Shown: positions 34,621-42,918 of the stretch, piece by piece
Layout: the number at the start of each line of letters is the position of its first letter
How positions within the stretch are numbered: position 1 is the stretch's first letter
DNA from: CAIVAT01 sp037128705
GTDB lineage: Bacteria; Bacteroidota; Bacteroidia; Bacteroidales; FEN-979
Assembly: GCA_037128705.1 (NCBI GenBank)
Contig: JBAXVX010000003.1
Span: forward strand, 147,273 to 211,272
DNA: 64,000 nt
Reading direction: 5' to 3'
Made by a program: the position numbers and the translations under genes
Notes under the pieces: model-generated
What the model was told of the DNA's origin: nothing
Databases searched by the model: none
Seen by the model: the letters and a program-made list of their open reading frames with translations, nothing else

Positions 34621-34651
34621 CAAAGTTACGATTTCCTAAGAAAAGGACCAA
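34621..34651 (-). promoter_or_regulatory. Promoter of the Omp85-type gene, TTG-N20-TAACTTTG
   Basis: On the minus strand TAACTTTG (34621-34628) is preceded at 20 bases by TTG (34649-34651). The predicted transcription start, about 34615-34617, coincides with the GTG start codon, so the mRNA would have no leader. Confidence 0.5.
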
Positions 34652-34672
34652 TCAAGCGACGCTTTCTGGAGG

Positions 34673-34736
34673 AATATCCCGTATAATTTATTAAATTTGA
34701 ATTCCAGATAACTGAGAACTGGCAATATCCCGTATA
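34673..34736 (+). promoter_or_regulatory. Duplicated 13-mer flanking the promoter of the FixL/FixJ-like operon
   Basis: AATATCCCGTATA occurs at 34673-34685 and again, identical, at 34724-34736, 51 bases apart. Between them is the -7 box TAAATTTG (34692-34699), with no clear -33 element. The second copy lies within ten bases of the ATG at 34743. The arrangement suggests autoregulation by the response regulator of the operon. Confidence 0.5.
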
Positions 34737-34742
34737 CGAGGA

Positions 34743-36620
34743 ATGATAAAAGCTGTAATTTACTCGCTGTTTGTTAGTATGCTGATTTTCATGTTTCCCC
34801 CGACAGTAACTTCGGGTGAAAGTAAGACCAGGACCATCGTCATGTTTTTTGCGTTTAATGCAAATTTGCCTGCCTATCAGAATTTTCTGGATGGATTTCG
34901 CAACACTTTATCCAAAGATTCGGATGAACCCTATAATCTATTGATCGAGTACCTCGACATCGGCCGATCTCCCAATGAGTCTTATGTGAAGCAACTGATC
35001 GGACAATACAATGTGAAGTTAAAGGGTTACCATATCAACCTTTTATTAACTTTTGGGCCAATGACCTGTACTTTTTTAAAAAAGTACGGATTGGAAGCAC
35101 TTGAAAATACGCCGACGATCAATATTGATCTTGATCCGCCGATTGGTAACCTTGCGAGCCCATTACTAAATGAAAATTCCATTGATATCAAATTAAAATT
35201 CAGAATAAAGGAAACATTCCGGTATGCATTTGAACTATTTCCTGATCGTAAAGAGGTGGAGGTTATAACCGGGAACACGACCACCGATCTGTATTTTACA
35301 AACCTGATAAAAAAGAATATTACAGGTTTTCAAAAAAGTCATTCTTTCAGTTTCCTGAATGGCGTCACACTTGATTCAATCATCCAGGTCGTCAGGAAAA
35401 TCCCTTCCACCAGCCTGGTAATTATTCCCATCTATCTTTCAGATAAAAATAATGTTCCGTTTTCAACACCCGAAGCGATCAGGATCATTGCTGATAATTG
35501 CAAAGCGCCTGTGTTGCCTATATTTGATAGTTTTATCAAAACCAGGGGTGGCATCGGGGGTTATGTTTTTAGCTACATCCATTTAGGGAAAGAGACAGGG
35601 AGAGTTACCAGTGAATTTCTGCATGGTAAACAATTGAAGGATGTCCCCATCGACACGGGTAGTTTTTACCAATACATCTTTGACTGGAAGCAATTACAAA
35701 AATGGAACCTGGTTGGTTCACAGGCAATCCCATCTGACAGTATTTTCTACAACAAGGAGAATGATTTTGTGGGTGAATACAAATGGTACATCTTGTTCTT
35801 CCTGCTATTTTTAACCGGCGAGACCTTCATGGTGGTCTATCTCATTAAACTGAGCAGAAGACATAAGGAGATTGTCAGGCAAAAGACGGAGACGGAATAT
35901 CTATATCACAAACTGATTCGTGAAGACAGGTTATCAACCATGGTGGAACTCACCGCATCCCTGTCCCATGAATTAAATCAACCATTGACGGCCATCTTGT
36001 ACAGCGCCCAGGCAGGCAGGCGGTTTCTGGACTCGGGGAAGCTGGACCAGGATCAGGCGAAGGAGATATTTGAGAATATCATTGAAGATGATAAGCGGGC
36101 CGCAGAGTTGATCAGGAGTGTACGAAGTTTGATGAAACTGGAAAGCAGGGAGACGGAGCGGGTGAACCTCAATTTAATCATCCAGGAGACATTGCGCATT
36201 TTTAACTCAGAAGCGATAAAAAAGAACATCCAGGTTCTCCTGAAATTGAATACGGAACCGGTTTTTATTGAGGGAGATAAAATCCAGCTGCAGCAGGTCG
36301 TGTTGAATTTAATGTTTAATGCGGCGGTTGCCATGGAAACTACACCCCCGGAGCGTAAAATCATGGAGATAGGTCAGCAGCTGGATCATAAGGCCCGGAC
36401 TGTGATGGTATATATCCGGGATTCCGGTCCCGGAATTAACCCGGCTATCAAGGACAAGCTGTTTAAACCGTTTGTTACAACCAGGGAAGGTGGATTTGGG
36501 ATCGGTCTGGCGATCAGCCATACCATCATTGAAAAACATCATGGCATGATAAGCGCCGGGAACAACCCGGAGGGAGGTGCTCTTTTTTCATTCACTCTCC
36601 AGATGATCAACGATGAATAA
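34743..36620 (+). CDS. Sensor histidine kinase with periplasmic ABC-type binding domain (FixL-like core)
   Basis: A 625-residue inner-membrane kinase. After a signal/anchor helix (about 5-24) a periplasmic domain of roughly 310 residues resembles ABC-type sugar/peptide-binding folds of the uncharacterised ABC_sub_bind class (NVKLKGYHINLLLTFGP, VIIPIYLSDKN, GGIGGYVFSYIHLGKETG). A second membrane helix (about 345-368) leads to HisKA with H409 in SLSHELNQPL, the FixL-type H-box, and HATPase with LMFNAAVAM, DSGPGIN and GFGIGLAISHT. No PAS or haem domain is present, so a small periplasmic ligand is the likely signal. The stop overlaps the regulator gene by eight bases. Confidence 0.9.
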   Translation: MIKAVIYSLFVSMLIFMFPPTVTSGESKTRTIVMFFAFNANLPAYQNFLDGFRNTLSKDSDEPYNLLIEYLDIGRSPNESYVKQLIGQYNVKLKGYHINLLLTFGPMTCTFLKKYGLEALENTPTINIDLDPPIGNLASPLLNENSIDIKLKFRIKETFRYAFELFPDRKEVEVITGNTTTDLYFTNLIKKNITGFQKSHSFSFLNGVTLDSIIQVVRKIPSTSLVIIPIYLSDKNNVPFSTPEAIRIIADNCKAPVLPIFDSFIKTRGGIGGYVFSYIHLGKETGRVTSEFLHGKQLKDVPIDTGSFYQYIFDWKQLQKWNLVGSQAIPSDSIFYNKENDFVGEYKWYILFFLLFLTGETFMVVYLIKLSRRHKEIVRQKTETEYLYHKLIREDRLSTMVELTASLSHELNQPLTAILYSAQAGRRFLDSGKLDQDQAKEIFENIIEDDKRAAELIRSVRSLMKLESRETERVNLNLIIQETLRIFNSEAIKKNIQVLLKLNTEPVFIEGDKIQLQQVVLNLMFNAAVAMETTPPERKIMEIGQQLDHKARTVMVYIRDSGPGINPAIKDKLFKPFVTTREGGFGIGLAISHTIIEKHHGMISAGNNPEGGALFSFTLQMINDE

Positions 36621-37251
36621 AAAAGGAGAAACCATATTTATTATTGATGATGATCTCTCAATCCGGAGATCGCTTTCACTCTTTCTCTCAGCCGAAGGAT
36701 ACCAGGTTAATGACTATGGCAGTTCGGAGGAATACCTCGAAAGGGAACCCTCTGACGGAGCGGGGTGCATTCTCCTCGATGTTAACCTGGATGGTAAAAG
36801 CGGTCTCGATCTCCAGCAAGAACTGAGTGCCCTCGATTCAAGGCTTCCAATCATTTTTATTACCGGGTATGGCAGCATCCCCATGAGCGTTCAGGCCATG
36901 AAGAACGGGGCTGTCAATTTTCTGGAGAAACCCTTCCGGGAGGAGGAATTGCTCCGGTCAGTTGCCGAGGCCATTGCCCTGAGCCGGAAATTGAACCTGG
37001 ATAGGGATGAAATTGGTCAGGCACGGAACCTGATCAGATCGCTTACTCCGAGGGAAAATGAGATATTGACCTACCTGTTAACCGGCAGGCTGAACAAGCA
37101 AATTGCAGGGGAACTCAATATTGCCGAGCATACGGTAAAACTTCACAGGCACAGCATTTGCGAGAAACTGGGGGTTAGATCCGTCCCTGAAATTCTCCGG
37201 ATTGCTGATAAATCAGGCCTTTTTTCTGGAATCTCGAATGGTAGCCATTAG
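36613..37251 (+). CDS. FixJ/NarL-type response regulator (REC-LuxR HTH)
   Basis: A 212-residue regulator. The receiver domain (1-125) has acidic residues DDD at 11-13, the phospho-acceptor D56 (CILLDVNL) and K103 (EKPFREEE). The LuxR-type helix-turn-helix (about 143-205) shows LTPRENEILTYLLTGRLNKQIA and AEHTVKLHRHSICEKL. The CRITGYG-like FITGYGSIPMSVQAMK block is typical of the FixJ/TodT branch. It is co-transcribed with the kinase upstream. Its last two residues and stop codon (AGC CAT TAG) are supplied by the following heptamer array. Confidence 0.95.
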   Translation: MNKKGETIFIIDDDLSIRRSLSLFLSAEGYQVNDYGSSEEYLEREPSDGAGCILLDVNLDGKSGLDLQQELSALDSRLPIIFITGYGSIPMSVQAMKNGAVNFLEKPFREEELLRSVAEAIALSRKLNLDRDEIGQARNLIRSLTPRENEILTYLLTGRLNKQIAGELNIAEHTVKLHRHSICEKLGVRSVPEILRIADKSGLFSGISNGSH

Positions 37252-37354
37252 CCATTAGCCATTAGCCAATAGCCATTAGTCAATAGCCATTAGCCATTAG
37301 CCATTAGCCATTGGTAATTGGTAATTGGTAATTGATAACTGGTCATTGGTATTT
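37243..37354 (+). repeat. Heptamer tandem array spanning the regulator stop codon
   Basis: Ten near-identical 7-base units AGCCATT (37243-37312; variants AGCCAAT and AGTCAAT) are followed by three GGTAATT units and three decayed ones (GATAACT, GGTCATT, GGTATTT). The regulator's Ser-His-stop lies in the first unit. TAG recurs every seven bases, hence in all three frames. This is the longest array of its kind in the window. Confidence 0.9.
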
Positions 37355-37408
37355 CGTCCTCTGTTCTCCTAGAACCAAAGTACTATGGATTACCGGTTTC
37401 CATGGAAT

Positions 37409-37416
37409 TACCTTTG
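37409..37416 (+). promoter_or_regulatory. -7 box TACCTTTG before the stand-alone receiver gene
   Basis: TACCTTTG matches the TAnnTTTG consensus 55 bases before the ATG at 37471. No TTTG is seen at the right distance, so the promoter is weak or activator-dependent. Confidence 0.35.
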
Positions 37417-37470
37417 AACCAATCCTTTTTGATTTTTTATACTTGCTCATTTTGTTGATACAGGGGATCC

Positions 37471-37815
37471 ATGATATATCTTGTAGATGATGATAAATCA
37501 ATAAGACGGGCATTTGAGCTGTTCCTAAAATCGGCGGGAATGGAGTACCAGTCGTTCGAAAGTGCCGGCGATTTCCTTTCTGCATGCAAGCCCGGATTGC
37601 AGGATGTTCTCATTCTTGATCTGAATTTACCGGGCATGAGTGGTTGTGACCTCCTTGAAAATTTTGAAAAAGAGGGGTTGCAGGTTCCGGTTGTTATCGT
37701 AACTGCCTTTGATGATCCGGCCAGTCGCGAACGTTGCAAGCGTTATGGTGTAAAGGCCTTTCTGCGTAAGCCGGTCGACGGTGAAGCGTTGATCGATATT
37801 ATCAGGGGAGTATGA
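37471..37815 (+). CDS. Stand-alone receiver (REC) domain protein
   Basis: A 114-residue CheY-like protein consisting only of a receiver domain. It has DDD at 5-7, the phospho-acceptor D50 (LILDLNLPG), T at VTAFDDPAS and K94 in LRKPVDGE. It ends right after the domain with no output module. Its similarity to the FixJ-type receiver upstream (the same VDDDKSIRRA start pattern) suggests duplication. It may compete for phosphate from the FixL-like kinase or pass a signal by protein contact; both are inferences. Confidence 0.9.
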   Translation: MIYLVDDDKSIRRAFELFLKSAGMEYQSFESAGDFLSACKPGLQDVLILDLNLPGMSGCDLLENFEKEGLQVPVVIVTAFDDPASRERCKRYGVKAFLRKPVDGEALIDIIRGV

Positions 37816-37850
37816 AAAAACAATTATCCATCACGAAAAAGTGAAATAGA

Positions 37851-37952
37851 ATGAATACAAAACAAATTACCATGATGTGCTTTATGCTTTTTGCAGCATT
37901 TGTGTCGCTGCAATCTGTCGGACAGTCGCAAACGGAAATAACTAATACATAA
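37851..37952 (+). pseudogene. 33-codon signal-peptide stub, possible frameshifted small gene
   Basis: ATG at 37851 opens a 33-residue frame that is a typical exported N-terminus: positive start, hydrophobic MMCFMLFAAFVSL and a GQSQ cleavage-like end, stopping at 37952. From 37946 another frame is open for 29 codons and ends with a TGA at 38033-38035 that overlaps the ATG of the DUF2252 gene in the form ATGA, the usual coupled-operon junction. A -1 shift would join the two into a 60-residue secreted peptide. It may instead be a gene remnant. Confidence 0.35.
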
Positions 37953-38031
37953 AGGATTCCAAAACATTGGTCACCAAACGGGTGGCCGCTTGTTATGTTA
38001 ACCGGTTCGGACGCAAAAAACAGAATATCCC

Positions 38032-39435
38032 ATGAAAACCAAGGACAGGTCAACCGTGCTTCAGTTTCAGGATGGGCACCGCAGTATTGAGGAACGGGTT
38101 GCCAAAGGCAAGGCACTCCGGAAAAATTACCCCCGTTCAAAGCATGGAGAATACAAACCGGCTGCCGATCGGGCTGATCCTGTATCAATCCTGGAACGAC
38201 AGGCAATCAGCAGGCTTCAGGAACTGGTCCCGGTTCGTTATTCAAGAATGCTCACCTCACCCTTCGCATTCCTTCGGGGTAGTGCAGCCATCATGGCTGC
38301 TGATCTGGCAGCGGGCACGACAGATACTGGTATTCACGTGCAGGCATGCGGTGACATGCATGTGGCCAATTTCGGGGTGTTTGCCTCTGCGGAGCGTAAT
38401 CTTGTTTTCGGCATCAACGATTTTGATGAAACCCTGCCCGCTCCATGGGAATGGGATATGAAACGGCTGGTGACCAGCATCGTGGTCAGCGGCAGGTTTT
38501 TGGGGGCGGGAAAGGAATTATGTGCCGCATCAGTCCTGGCTGCAGTCAGTTCATACAGCAAACGGATGAAGCAATATGCCCTGATGGGGCATATGGAATT
38601 ATGGTATTCAACCATCAGGGAAAATGACATCCTGAATACGGTATCCCCTTCGGCCCGTAAAGGAGCAGAAAAGATCATGGGCAAAGCACGTGAGCGGAGC
38701 CACATGCAGGTACTCAGCAAACTGACAGACCTGGTGGATGAAAAATTCCGCATGCGCGAAAATGAACCCTTTATTGTCAGGGAGACGCACACAAAGGCAG
38801 GCAGAACCATCGAAGAGGCCCTTGGGTTATTATTTGAATCTTATTATCTTTCACTTGCCGATGAACGTAAACAACTGCTTCAGGAATACCGCATTGTGGA
38901 TGTGGCCAGGAAAGTGGTTGGCGTTGGCAGTGTGGGAACACGTTGCTGGGTTATTTTCCTTTTGGGAAATCATGCCAATGACCCATTGTTTCTGCAGGTA
39001 AAAGAGGCACAGCCCTCCGTTCTTGAACCATTTGCTGCCAAATCAGTTTATGAAAACCAGGGGCGGCGTGTGGTGGAGGGGCAGAGGCTGATCCAGGGTG
39101 CTCCTGATATTTTCCTGGGATGGGGCGAACAGGATGGGTTCCATTTTTATCTCCGCCAGTTGCGCGACTGGAAAGGGGGCGTTGAGTTCGATCCCAAAGC
39201 AGTAAAAATTAAGAACTATCCCCAGTATTGTTCATTGTGTGGATGGGCCCTCGCACTGGCCCATGCAAAATCGGGGGATCCGGCTGTGATATCAGGATAT
39301 GTGGGCAACAGCAATGAGCTGGATGAAGCCATGCTGCGTTTTGCACTGGCCTATGCCGATCAGAATGAAAAAGATTTTATGTCGCTTAAAGCGGCAGCCT
39401 CTTCAGGTCGGATAAAGGTTGCAGCCGTTCATTGA
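38032..39435 (+). CDS. DUF2252 family protein
   Basis: A 467-residue, apparently cytoplasmic protein of the DUF2252 family (no signal peptide or membrane segment). Recognisable blocks are FLRGSAAIMAADL near residue 80, CGDMHVANFGVF near 105, FGINDFDETLPAPWEWDMKRL near 125 and, later, LPxxGVGSVGTRCW near 300 and GWALALAHAKSGD near 400. The HxxNFG and NDFD pattern resembles aminoglycoside phosphotransferase/kinase-like folds, so a phosphotransfer role is possible but unproven. It precedes the arylsulfatase gene by 95 bases on the same strand. Confidence 0.85.
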   Translation: MKTKDRSTVLQFQDGHRSIEERVAKGKALRKNYPRSKHGEYKPAADRADPVSILERQAISRLQELVPVRYSRMLTSPFAFLRGSAAIMAADLAAGTTDTGIHVQACGDMHVANFGVFASAERNLVFGINDFDETLPAPWEWDMKRLVTSIVVSGRFLGAGKELCAASVLAAVSSYSKRMKQYALMGHMELWYSTIRENDILNTVSPSARKGAEKIMGKARERSHMQVLSKLTDLVDEKFRMRENEPFIVRETHTKAGRTIEEALGLLFESYYLSLADERKQLLQEYRIVDVARKVVGVGSVGTRCWVIFLLGNHANDPLFLQVKEAQPSVLEPFAAKSVYENQGRRVVEGQRLIQGAPDIFLGWGEQDGFHFYLRQLRDWKGGVEFDPKAVKIKNYPQYCSLCGWALALAHAKSGDPAVISGYVGNSNELDEAMLRFALAYADQNEKDFMSLKAAASSGRIKVAAVH

Positions 39436-39530
39436 GGATAATAGGGATAAATATCGTGGCAGTTGCCCGGTATTAAAGTGGTTATCTAACAAACTATATT
39501 AAAATTCGCACCAATTAAAATTTGAAACCT

Positions 39531-41948
39531 ATGAAAACCAATTTTGCAAAACTCCTGATCCTGGTGTTCTTTGTAGCACTGATGTCGGGGTGCAAGCCAT
39601 CATCCACGAAAGAGAAGACCGCAACCAAAGAATTTAAGGGTGTCATTAAACTGGATATCCGTGATTCAAAAGAGGATTGGGGACCTTACGAACGCAAGAA
39701 AGCGCCCGAGGGATCGCCAAATATCCTTTTCATCCTGTATGATGATACGGGTTTGGGTGCATGGTCGCCCTATGGAGGACGCATCAACATGCCAACCCTG
39801 GATAAACTGGCAGCCGATGGTTTAACCTACACCCAATGGCATACTGTTGCCCTTTGTTCACCCACCCGTTCATGTATCAATACCGGCCGCAACCATAACC
39901 TGAATGGAATGGGCTCAATTACCGAAGCCTCCAACGGATTTCCGGGATACAGTTGCCAGTTGCCACCGCAGACTGCTACCATGGCACAGATACTAAATGA
40001 TAATGGATGGAGCACTTTCTGGTTAGGGAAGGATCACAATGTTCCGGAAACTGACCTCTCGGCAGGTGCCAATAAAAGTCAATGGCCGCTTCAGCAGGGC
40101 TACGACCGTTTTTATGGTTTTATCGGCGGTGAAACCAATCAGTATTATCCCGATCTGGTTGAAGACAATCATTATATTGAGCCTCCTTATACTCCTGAGC
40201 AAGGTTATCATTTATCAAAAGACCTTGCAGACCAGGCTATAAGGATGATCAGTGATCAAAAATCTGCAAATCCTTCCAAGCCCTGGTTCATGTGGTACTG
40301 CCCGGGAGCCAACCATGCTCCTCACCAGGCGCCTAAAGATTACATTGCCAAATACAAAGGTAAATTTGATGATGGATATGATGCCTACCGTAATTGGGTA
40401 TTGCCCCGAATGATTGAAAAAGGAATATTGCCTGAAGGGACCAAACTCACTGAATTTAATCCGATGCCAGCAGATCAGGCGAATCCTGCAGATTATGTAC
40501 GCCCGTGGGAGAGCTTAAATGCAGACGAAAAGAAATTATTCTCCCGTTTATGCGAAGTCTATGCAGGATTCTCTGAATATACGGATGACCAGATTGGCCG
40601 GGTCGTCGATTACCTGAAAGCAACCGGTCAATATGATAATACGATCATTTTCTACGCGGCCGATAACGGAGCTTCAGGAGAAGGCACACCCAACGGTTCA
40701 GTCAATGAAAATAAGTTCTTTAATGGTTATCCCGATGATTTGGCCGAGAATATGAAGCTGATCGATGAGTTGGGCGGACCAAACACCTATGAACACTACC
40801 CTACCGGATGGGCTGCAGCTTTTTCCACTCCCTTCAAGATGTTCAAACGCTATTCAAATTATTCGGGGGGCACAGCCGATCCACTGATCATTTCGTGGCC
40901 AAAAGGTATCAAAGCCCGCGGCGAGGTTCGCAACCAGTATCACCATGCAGTAGATATTGTTCCAACCATTCTCGAAATTTGCGGACTTGAAATGCCAAAA
41001 GTTTACAAAGGAGTTGAGCAATATCCATTATCTGGTGTTTCAATGAAATATTCATTCGATGCTAAACCGGATGATCCTACCCAGAAACATGTGCAGTATT
41101 ATACTATGCTCGGTACACGCGCCATATGGCAGGATGGATGGAAAGCAGTTGCTGTGCATGCGCCGCTGACCAGTAAAGGTCATTTCGACCAGGATAAATG
41201 GGAACTATATCATACGGATGTTGACCGGTCAGAGTCTAATGACCTGGCTACAGAATTTCCGGGAAAACTGGAAACACTAAAGAAATTGTATCTGGAGGAA
41301 GCAAAGAAAAATTTTGCATTGCCTCTGGATGACCGCTCTGCAACAGAAGGTTTGACTGCGGAGCGTCCGACAGAGGAGGCACCAAAGGATGCCTACACTT
41401 ATTATCCGCATACGAGCGCTGTACCTGAGGCGGTGTGTGTAAATATAAGAGGCAAGTCGTTTAAGATTGTTGCCAACGTTGACATTACCGATGCCAACGC
41501 CTCCGGGGTGATTTTTGCCCATGGTTCCCGTTTTGGAGGCCACAGCCTGTTCATTAAAGACCACAAATTGTATTACGTCTATAATTTTCTTGGCATAACA
41601 GAGCAGGAATTGGTATCTGTTGCATCACTGAAACCCGGCAAATACACTTTTGGCATGGAGTTTACAAAAGAAAAAGCCGGAACGCACCAGGAATCTATGG
41701 GCACAATGCAACTTTATATTAATGACAAAGCAGTTGCAAAAGGCCCTATGAAAGCACAGGTTGGCAAATTCACCCTGGTTGGTGATGGTTTATGTGTAGG
41801 CTATGACAGCGGAGACCCTGTAAGTAAACAATACAAATCGCCTGGCGAATTTAAAGGTGGTACGATCTTTTTCGTAAAGGTTAGCACAGGCAAGGAGAAA
41901 TACAGTGATCTGGCAACGGAAGCTGCAAGAGCCCTGGCAGCGGAATAA
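39531..41948 (+). CDS. Lipoprotein arylsulfatase (type I sulfatase)
   Basis: An 805-residue sulfate ester hydrolase. The start at ATG 39531 gives a lipoprotein signal with C21 in MSGC; an upstream TTG at 39522 adds only three residues. The alkaline-phosphatase fold begins NILFILYDDTG (metal-binding aspartates). C109 in CSPTRSCINTGR is the residue converted to formylglycine by a maturase. GKDHN, MWYCPGANHAPHQAP and YAADNGASGEG supply further metal and substrate residues. The last 200 residues form a beta-sandwich-like extension (about 630-800). The cysteine type requires an FGE or anSME enzyme, not present in this window. Substrate is unknown. Confidence 0.9.
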   Translation: MKTNFAKLLILVFFVALMSGCKPSSTKEKTATKEFKGVIKLDIRDSKEDWGPYERKKAPEGSPNILFILYDDTGLGAWSPYGGRINMPTLDKLAADGLTYTQWHTVALCSPTRSCINTGRNHNLNGMGSITEASNGFPGYSCQLPPQTATMAQILNDNGWSTFWLGKDHNVPETDLSAGANKSQWPLQQGYDRFYGFIGGETNQYYPDLVEDNHYIEPPYTPEQGYHLSKDLADQAIRMISDQKSANPSKPWFMWYCPGANHAPHQAPKDYIAKYKGKFDDGYDAYRNWVLPRMIEKGILPEGTKLTEFNPMPADQANPADYVRPWESLNADEKKLFSRLCEVYAGFSEYTDDQIGRVVDYLKATGQYDNTIIFYAADNGASGEGTPNGSVNENKFFNGYPDDLAENMKLIDELGGPNTYEHYPTGWAAAFSTPFKMFKRYSNYSGGTADPLIISWPKGIKARGEVRNQYHHAVDIVPTILEICGLEMPKVYKGVEQYPLSGVSMKYSFDAKPDDPTQKHVQYYTMLGTRAIWQDGWKAVAVHAPLTSKGHFDQDKWELYHTDVDRSESNDLATEFPGKLETLKKLYLEEAKKNFALPLDDRSATEGLTAERPTEEAPKDAYTYYPHTSAVPEAVCVNIRGKSFKIVANVDITDANASGVIFAHGSRFGGHSLFIKDHKLYYVYNFLGITEQELVSVASLKPGKYTFGMEFTKEKAGTHQESMGTMQLYINDKAVAKGPMKAQVGKFTLVGDGLCVGYDSGDPVSKQYKSPGEFKGGTIFFVKVSTGKEKYSDLATEAARALAAE

Positions 41949-42007
41949 AAGATTTTAGCAATAACATGATGCATTGATTTCATCCTTCAACAGGATGACA
42001 AGATTTC

Positions 42008-42038
42008 CCCAACGGTTACCGAAACGGTAACTGTTGGG
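42008..42038 (+). terminator. Hairpin downstream of the sulfatase gene
   Basis: A 14-base-pair stem (CCCAACGGTTACCG with CGGTAACTGTTGGG, one G-T pair) closes a three-base AAA loop. Only a weak T-rich tract (TTCATTTTC) follows, but stability is high. It sits 60 bases after the sulfatase stop. Confidence 0.65.
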
Positions 42039-42082
42039 TTCATTTTCTGAATAAGTCTGTTTGCAACAAAATTTCAATCACC

Positions 42083-42844
42083 ATGAAATCATTTATACGA
42101 TTAGTAGCCGTAGTTTTATTTTCCTTCCCAATCCTCCTTGTCGCCCAGAAACCAGATTCGGTTAAAAGGTATGTGCAGCCCATTCATAAAAATGTCATCA
42201 AATTCAACCCCACACCAATGTTGTTGTGGAGTTATAAGAACATTACATTCAGTTATGAACGGATCCTGAACCCGAAACAATCCATTGCGATTACAGTCGG
42301 GTACCTCGAATTTCCATCACTTTTTGCAGATACTATCGGAAGCCTGCTGGCCATCACTGGCCGGGAAAAGTACGGGATTAATCTTGCCCTCGAATACAGG
42401 TTTTATCTGGGCAAACGAAACTCCAGGCCCATTCCCGACGGGGTTTACCTCGCTCCCTATGCCAGTTATTACGGGTATTACTTCAAAAACGAGGTGGATT
42501 TGATGCATACCGTCCTTGACAGTGCCGGATTAGTCAAAGGCAATTTCTACATTTTTAATGTGGGCGTTGAGTTGGGTTACCAGTTTGTTTTCTGGAAACG
42601 GCTCACCCTCGATTTTGTCCTGATTGGTCCTGCCATCAGTTATTATGGCGGGCGTTTGGATATCACCGGCAATATGAACCTGGAACAATTGCAGGAGATC
42701 AATGCTGATTTATACAATAAGTTAAAGGAAAAATACCCGATGATCAGTGACTTTGTTGTCAATAAATCATTCAAACAAAATGGGAAACTTGATCTGTTCA
42801 GTGTCGGATTCCGTTACCTGGTTCAAATAGGATTTCATTTTTGA
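42083..42844 (+). CDS. Probable outer-membrane beta-barrel protein
   Basis: A 253-residue protein with a signal peptide (about 4-20, ending LLVAQ). The mature part shows alternating barrel strands (NITFSYERILNPKQSIAITVGYLEF, LALEYRFYLG, VYLAPYASYYGYYF, VGVELGYQFVF) and ends YLVQIGFHF with a terminal phenylalanine. No named family is recognised beyond DUF3575-like small barrels. Its 3' end is followed by a bidirectional terminator, and no operon partner is seen. Confidence 0.7.
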   Translation: MKSFIRLVAVVLFSFPILLVAQKPDSVKRYVQPIHKNVIKFNPTPMLLWSYKNITFSYERILNPKQSIAITVGYLEFPSLFADTIGSLLAITGREKYGINLALEYRFYLGKRNSRPIPDGVYLAPYASYYGYYFKNEVDLMHTVLDSAGLVKGNFYIFNVGVELGYQFVFWKRLTLDFVLIGPAISYYGGRLDITGNMNLEQLQEINADLYNKLKEKYPMISDFVVNKSFKQNGKLDLFSVGFRYLVQIGFHF

Positions 42845-42857
42845 TCCATTGGCAGAA

Positions 42858-42902
42858 TAAAAAAAAGAGGCTGTCCCATTCTTTTCGGACAGTCTCTTTT
42901 TT
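42858..42902. terminator. Bidirectional rho-independent terminator
   Basis: The stem GAGGCTGTCC / GGACAGTCTC (42867-42876 with 42887-42896, one G-T pair) is flanked by an A run (42858-42866) and a T run (42896-42902), so it can end transcripts from both sides of this convergent pair. The same GAGGCTGTC core recurs at 45830. Confidence 0.9.
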
Positions 42903-42918
42903 CGTGGTGTGTCACGAC

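Noticed and set aside
37243..37354. CRISPR-like array
   Set aside because: Units are contiguous 7-mers with no spacers, and no cas genes are present.
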